From Virgibacillus salexigens (GTDB taxonomy: Bacteria > Bacillota > Bacilli > Bacillales > Amphibacillaceae): 64,000 nt of DNA. The notes under the pieces are model-generated. The model made no database searches, was not told the DNA's origin, and saw nothing but the letters and a program-made list of their open reading frames with translations. Positions 60,188-64,000 of the stretch are shown in pieces. The DNA lies in assembly GCF_014905415.1 (NCBI RefSeq), contig NZ_BNEO01000002.1, positions 372,001 through 436,000 on the forward strand, read 5' to 3'. The translations under genes were made by a program, and so were the position numbers. How positions within the stretch are numbered: the stretch's first letter is position 1; the number at the start of each line of letters is the position of its first letter.

Positions 60188-61414
60188 ATGGGAATATTAG
60201 TCCAAAAATTCGGCGGTACTTCCGTACAATCAGAAGAAAATCGCGAACATGTCATTAAACATATAAAAGATGCATTAATGAAAGAATATAAACTGGTGGT
60301 TGTTGTTTCAGCATTAGGGAGAAAACCTGATCCTTATGCTACGGATACGCTATTAGGTTTAGTTGACTTTCCAGCAAATAAGAATTCAACTCGTGAATTA
60401 GATATGCTCATGTCTTGTGGAGAGATTATTTCATCTGTCGTATTATCAAATGAATTGCAAAAGCATCATATAACTGCCACAGCATTAACTGGTGCTCATG
60501 CAGGCTTTGTTACGACAGATGATCATACCCAGGCAAAAATAAAAGAGGTTCAGCCGGATCGAATTTTAAGAGAGTTAGAATCACATGATGTTGTCGTTGT
60601 TGCTGGTTTTCAGGGAATTACTCCCGAAGGTGATATCACAACCATTGGAAGAGGAGGTAGTGATACAACAGCAGCTGCGCTTGGAGTTGCATTAGATGCA
60701 GAACGTATTGAAATTTTCACTGATGTAAATGGAATTATGACCGCAGATCCACGTGTAGTGGAATCAGCTAGGCCACTCGATATCGTAACCTATACGGAGA
60801 TCTGTAACTTAGCTTATCAAGGAGCGAAAGTAATTCATCCAAGAGCGGTTGAAATAGCGATGCAAGCAAAGATACCGATGCGTGTTCGTTCAACTTATTC
60901 ACAAGAGGAAGGGACGTTAGTAACTTCATCACGAGTAGATGGGATGGATGTTATTGATCGATTAATAACTGGGATCGCTCATATTTCCTCTATCACGCAA
61001 ATACGTGTGCAGACAAAAGAAGAAGCGTATGGGATGCAATCAGATGTATTTAAAGCAATGGCAGAAGCTGGAATATCTGTTGATTTCATTACGATTTCTC
61101 CTACAGGGGTAATATATACAGTACCTAATGCTTTTACTGAAAAAGCAGTCCATATATTAGAAACGCTTGGTTTTCACCCAGAGATAACAGAGAACTGTGC
61201 GAAAGTTTCTGCCGTAGGTGCAGGAATGACTGGAGTACCGGGTGTTGCTGCTAAGATTGTGCAAGCATTAACGGATGCAAATGTCCAAATTCTTCAATCC
61301 GCAGATAGTCATACTACCATTTGGGTATTAGTACAAGATAAAGATTTGAAGACAGCAGTTAATGCGTTACATGATGTTTTTGAATTAAGTGATGCAGGCA
61401 GTCCTGCTAATTAA
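60188..61414 (+). CDS. dapG: Aspartokinase I DapG
   Basis: First enzyme of the aspartate pathway. 408 aa: KFGGTSVQ near residue 7, GRGGSDTTAAALG, then two ACT domains (about 265-400). In B. subtilis DapG is the diaminopimelate-inhibited form. ATG 60188 follows AGAGGTG. Confidence 0.96.
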   Translation: MGILVQKFGGTSVQSEENREHVIKHIKDALMKEYKLVVVVSALGRKPDPYATDTLLGLVDFPANKNSTRELDMLMSCGEIISSVVLSNELQKHHITATALTGAHAGFVTTDDHTQAKIKEVQPDRILRELESHDVVVVAGFQGITPEGDITTIGRGGSDTTAAALGVALDAERIEIFTDVNGIMTADPRVVESARPLDIVTYTEICNLAYQGAKVIHPRAVEIAMQAKIPMRVRSTYSQEEGTLVTSSRVDGMDVIDRLITGIAHISSITQIRVQTKEEAYGMQSDVFKAMAEAGISVDFITISPTGVIYTVPNAFTEKAVHILETLGFHPEITENCAKVSAVGAGMTGVPGVAAKIVQALTDANVQILQSADSHTTIWVLVQDKDLKTAVNALHDVFELSDAGSPAN

Positions 61415-61433
61415 CTGAAAAAAGGTGATAAGA

Positions 61434-62306
61434 ATGAACTTTGGTCAGGTACTAACAGCGATGGTTACACCATTTGATGCTAATGGAAATATCGATTATG
61501 ACCAAACAACGGTGCTTATTGAATATTTGCTAAGTAATGGCACAGATGGTTTAGTAATTGCAGGTACAACAGGAGAATCACCAACTTTAACAGCGGATGA
61601 AAAGATCAACCTGTATAACCATGTTGTAAAAACAGTTAATAAACGTGTACCTGTTATTGCCGGGACTGGAGGTAACAATACAAAAGCTTCGATTGAATTA
61701 TCGAAAGAAGCACAACAATGTGGTGTCGATGCAGTAATGTTAGTGACACCATATTATAATAAACCAAATCAACTTGGTTTATATCAACATTTTCGTACGA
61801 TTGCCGAGCAAACTGAATTACCGATCATGCTTTATAATATTCCAGGTAGATCGATCATTAACCTAACTGCAGAAACGACAATTGCATTAAGTAAACTGAG
61901 TAATATCGTTTCTATTAAAGAATCGAGTGGAGATTTAGATCAGGTCTCGGAAATCATAGAAGGTACAGAACATGATTTTAGTGTTTATAGTGGTGATGAC
62001 AGTATGACATTGCCAATGCTTTCTATCGGTGGTTCAGGTATTATTTCTGTTGCTTCACATATTATCGGAAAAGAAATGCAAGAAATGGTAACATTTTTTA
62101 AAGAAGGTAATGTAAGAAAAGCAGCACGCCTGCATCGAAAATTGTTACCGATAATGAAGGGCTTATTTTCAGCTCCTTCGCCTTCGCCAGTAAAAGCAGC
62201 ATTGCGCCTGAAGGGGATTGAAACTGGCGGCTTAAGGTTACCGCTAGTCGAGCTTTCTGATCAAGAAATACAACAATTAAAAATGGTAATAAAAAATACC
62301 GACTAA
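61434..62306 (+). CDS. dapA: 4-hydroxy-tetrahydrodipicolinate synthase
   Basis: Condenses pyruvate with aspartate semialdehyde. 290 aa, (beta/alpha)8 barrel: GTTGESPTL near 43, catalytic Tyr in MLYNIPGRS and Schiff-base Lys in VSIKESSGD near 160. ATG 61434 follows AAAAAGGTGA. The terminator overlaps its stop. Its product also feeds DPA synthesis by DpaAB. Confidence 0.97.
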   Translation: MNFGQVLTAMVTPFDANGNIDYDQTTVLIEYLLSNGTDGLVIAGTTGESPTLTADEKINLYNHVVKTVNKRVPVIAGTGGNNTKASIELSKEAQQCGVDAVMLVTPYYNKPNQLGLYQHFRTIAEQTELPIMLYNIPGRSIINLTAETTIALSKLSNIVSIKESSGDLDQVSEIIEGTEHDFSVYSGDDSMTLPMLSIGGSGIISVASHIIGKEMQEMVTFFKEGNVRKAARLHRKLLPIMKGLFSAPSPSPVKAALRLKGIETGGLRLPLVELSDQEIQQLKMVIKNTD

Positions 62307-62323
62307 TATTAGTCGGTATTTTT
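62292..62323 (+). terminator. Terminator overlapping the dapA stop
   Basis: A perfect 32-nt palindrome (62292-62323) with core ATACCGACTAAT / ATTAGTCGGTAT, starting with A5 and ending in T5. It could work in both directions. The dapA TAA lies within it. Confidence 0.9.
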
Positions 62324-62380
62324 CTGTCTACACTACATAGGAATAATACTTTCTGGAATTTAAATGCATGCAGGTTGTTA

Positions 62381-62409
62381 TTTACGCTCATACTAATGGA
62401 AGTTATAAC
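62381..62409 (+). promoter_or_regulatory. Weak candidate promoter for tepA
   Basis: TTTACG (62381-62386), 17 nt, TATAAC (62404-62409). The start point would fall almost on the SD, so the transcript would be nearly leaderless before AAGGAG. This makes the call doubtful. Confidence 0.3.
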
Positions 62410-62428
62410 AATTAAGGAGTGTGCATAA

Positions 62429-63163
62429 ATGAATAAAGAACCGGAAAAGAAAGATGACCAAAATCAAGAGAATAATTCTTCTGCCTTGGTTCAAAAGATT
62501 CAACAATTAGGACAATCCAATGTACCTCAAGCTCCAGATTCCAATATCCATGTATTATCGATTATTGGACAAGTAGAAGGTCATGTACAATTGCCACCTC
62601 AAAATAAAACAACCAAATACGAACACTTATTGCCTCAACTCGTTGCCATTGAACAAAATCCTAAGATTGAAGGGGTAATTATCTTACTTAACACAGTTGG
62701 TGGGGATGTAGAAGCGGGATTGGCATTATCTGAAATGATTGCTTCCATTTCTAAACCGACAGTATCTATCGTACTGGGAGGCGGTCATTCTATCGGGGTG
62801 CCAATAGCTGTAGCAACGAATTACTCATTTATTGCTCCAACAGCAACAATGACGATTCACCCTGTCCGATTGACAGGTTTGGTAATTGGTGTACCGCAAA
62901 CGTTTGAGTACCTTGATGAAATGCAGAATCGTGTTGTCGATTTTGTAGTAAACCATTCTAATATTAAAGAAGAGAAATTCAAAGATTTAATGTTTGCTAA
63001 AGGGAACTTAACAAGGGATATTGGTACAAATGTAGTAGGAAAAGATGCAGTTGAGTATGGATTAATTGATGGTGTCGGTGGGGTAAAAGAAGCAATGGAA
63101 AAAGTAAATGAACTTATTAAAGAAAATGGAAATGGTAACCAAGAAGCACAGGTGATTCAATGA
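62429..63163 (+). CDS. tepA: ClpP-like serine protease TepA (YlfB)
   Basis: 244 aa, ClpP/crotonase fold. The catalytic Ser is likely in [13 protein letters not shown] (near 117), the His in [10 protein letters not shown]. The N-terminal 40 residues are charged and disordered. In B. subtilis this family protein degrades small acid-soluble spore proteins during outgrowth. rnjB, which precedes tepA in B. subtilis, is absent. It overlaps ylzJ by 4 nt. Confidence 0.93.
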   Translation: MNKEPEKKDDQNQENNSSALVQKIQQLGQSNVPQAPDSNIHVLSIIGQVEGHVQLPPQNKTTKYEHLLPQLVAIEQNPKIEGVIILLNTVGGDVEAGLALSEMIASISKPTVSIVLGGGHSIGVPIAVATNYSFIAPTATMTIHPVRLTGLVIGVPQTFEYLDEMQNRVVDFVVNHSNIKEEKFKDLMFAKGNLTRDIGTNVVGKDAVEYGLIDGVGGVKEAMEKVNELIKENGNGNQEAQVIQ

Positions 63164-63363
63164 TTTTATATACACCACTTGCAAATGAGGATGTTTTTCC
63201 ACCGGCTAATGATAATAGTAATCGGCTTACGATTGCTTATGAAGGCAGACATATGTATTGTGAACAAAAGACGGATGGATCTTATGAAGTATTACAATTG
63301 CTTTCTACCGATCCACAAGATTTTTTAAACGAAAAATATCAACCTGGAACAATTTTATCGTAA
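63160..63363 (+). CDS. ylzJ: YlzJ-like protein
   Basis: 67-aa protein at the conserved ylzJ position before spoIIIE ([31 protein letters not shown]). No membrane segment. Function unknown. Confidence 0.85.
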   Translation: MILYTPLANEDVFPPANDNSNRLTIAYEGRHMYCEQKTDGSYEVLQLLSTDPQDFLNEKYQPGTILS

Positions 63364-63379
63364 ATCACGATATCCAATA

Positions 63380-63407
63380 TTTTCATACAGCTGTTTTATG
63401 ATATAAT
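63380..63407 (+). promoter_or_regulatory. Promoter for spoIIIE with extended -10
   Basis: TTTTCA (63380-63385), 16 nt, then TGA before a perfect TATAAT (63402-63407). A hairpin lies between the predicted start and the gene. Confidence 0.65.
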
Positions 63408-63428
63408 CAAAAGTAAATGCTGTGTAGG

Positions 63429-63461
63429 ACCCTTGCCATTTTTTGGGCAGGGGTTTATTCT
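63429..63461 (+). terminator. Attenuator-like hairpin before spoIIIE
   Basis: ACCCTTGCC (63429-63437) / GGCAGGGGT (63446-63454), 9 bp with one T-G pair, then TTATTCTTC. It lies downstream of the promoter, so it should attenuate spoIIIE. It has nearly the same sequence as the hairpin before rimP. Confidence 0.65.
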
Positions 63462-63497
63462 TCTTGTATAGTTGCCAAGATAGATTGAGGTGAGATA

Positions 63498-64000
63498 ATG
63501 GCAAAAAAACGCAAGAAACGCAAAACCAAATTTAAAAAACAGCTGAAACTAGAGTTGATTGGTTTAGTGTTTATTTTTTTGGGAATATTTGGTAGTGGAG
63601 CCAGTGCGATCAGTGATGGCGCAATACCTGGAGGGCTAGAACATTTATTTCGGTTTTTATTAGGAATATGGTATTTTGTTGCGTCAGTACTATTACTTAT
63701 TACCGGTTTTATTCTTGTAGTCAAGCGTAGATTTCCAGACTTTGCGAATAAAAAATTAATTGGGTTTTATATTGTTTTTGCAGGTATACTATTATTAACG
63801 CATATTCAAATGTTCGATGAAGCAATAGCAACAAATTCAAACCTTTCGATTATCGGCACCACTTGGGAGAATTATTCAGAATTTCTAAATAGCCAACTAA
63901 CCTCTGGATATTTAGGTGGGGGGATGGTTGGTGCATTATTACTAACATTTTCTTATTATTTATTTTCACTTGCTGGTGCAAAAATAGTTGCTGTCTTTTC
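63498..64000 (+). CDS. spoIIIE: DNA translocase SpoIIIE/FtsK, N-terminal part (cut by window)
   Basis: An open frame runs from ATG 63498 (SD GAGGTGA) to the window end, about 167 aa. It has a very basic start (AKKRKKRKTKFKK) and then membrane helices at about 20-40, 55-77, 88-105 and 138-165, as in the four-helix N-terminus of SpoIIIE. The motor and gamma domains lie beyond the window. The ylzJ-spoIIIE order supports the call; in B. subtilis it pumps DNA into the forespore. Confidence 0.9.
   Translation, partial: MAKKRKKRKTKFKKQLKLELIGLVFIFLGIFGSGASAISDGAIPGGLEHLFRFLLGIWYFVASVLLLITGFILVVKRRFPDFANKKLIGFYIVFAGILLLTHIQMFDEAIATNSNLSIIGTTWENYSEFLNSQLTSGYLGGGMVGALLLTFSYYLFSLAGAKIVAVF

Overview
The window is low-GC, Gram-positive, endospore-former DNA. 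All recognised genes are on the + strand, and gene order is close to the Bacillus subtilis topA to spoIIIE segment. Protein sequences and AT-rich composition suggest a Bacillaceae genus near Oceanobacillus or Virgibacillus. That genus call is inference from recall of sequence style, not a search result.

Layout. (1) 1-6.7 kb: topA, an unrecognised 104-aa gene, then xerC-hslV-hslU-codY ending at a strong terminator. (2) 7.0-33.7 kb: an uninterrupted flagellar/chemotaxis (fla/che) operon of 33 genes, flgB to swrB. It encodes rod, MS-ring, switch, export apparatus, hook, FlhF/FlhG, the CheY/B/A/W/C/D system and SigD. One member, between flgD and flgE, is a small flagellar-operon protein (TIGR02530-like) that I do not recall in B. 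subtilis. (3) 33.9-44.6 kb: rpsB-tsf-pyrH-frr, then uppS-cdsA-rseP-polC. (4) 44.6-54.7 kb: the rimP-nusA-ylxR-ylxQ-infB-ylxP-rbfA-truB-ribF translation/transcription group, then rpsO and pnp. (5) 54.8-64 kb: sporulation and lysine/dipicolinate genes (ylxY, mlpA, ymxH, dpaA-dpaB, asd-dapG-dapA), tepA, ylzJ and the start of spoIIIE, which runs off the window.

How the genes work together. asd, dapG and dapA make dihydrodipicolinate, and DpaA/DpaB oxidise it to dipicolinic acid for the spore core. A good SigK-type promoter precedes dpaA, while a separate SigA-type promoter precedes asd. The ribosome-linked genes carry leader structures: an S15-type rpsO leader, an rpsB leader, an rpsB-tsf attenuator, and a two-hairpin leader before rimP-nusA at the place where NusA autoregulates in B. 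subtilis.

No mobile element, CRISPR array, tRNA, rRNA or foreign island was seen. I did not find a new multigene system. The most notable points are the loss of four genes normally fixed in this synteny (trmFO, dxr, proS, rnjB), two starts whose Shine-Dalgarno (SD) sequence is shaped by a hairpin (flbD, ylxY), a recurring CCTTGCC/GGCAGGGG hairpin, an altered Walker A motif in FlhG, and the unrecognised 104-aa gene sitting where trmFO is expected.
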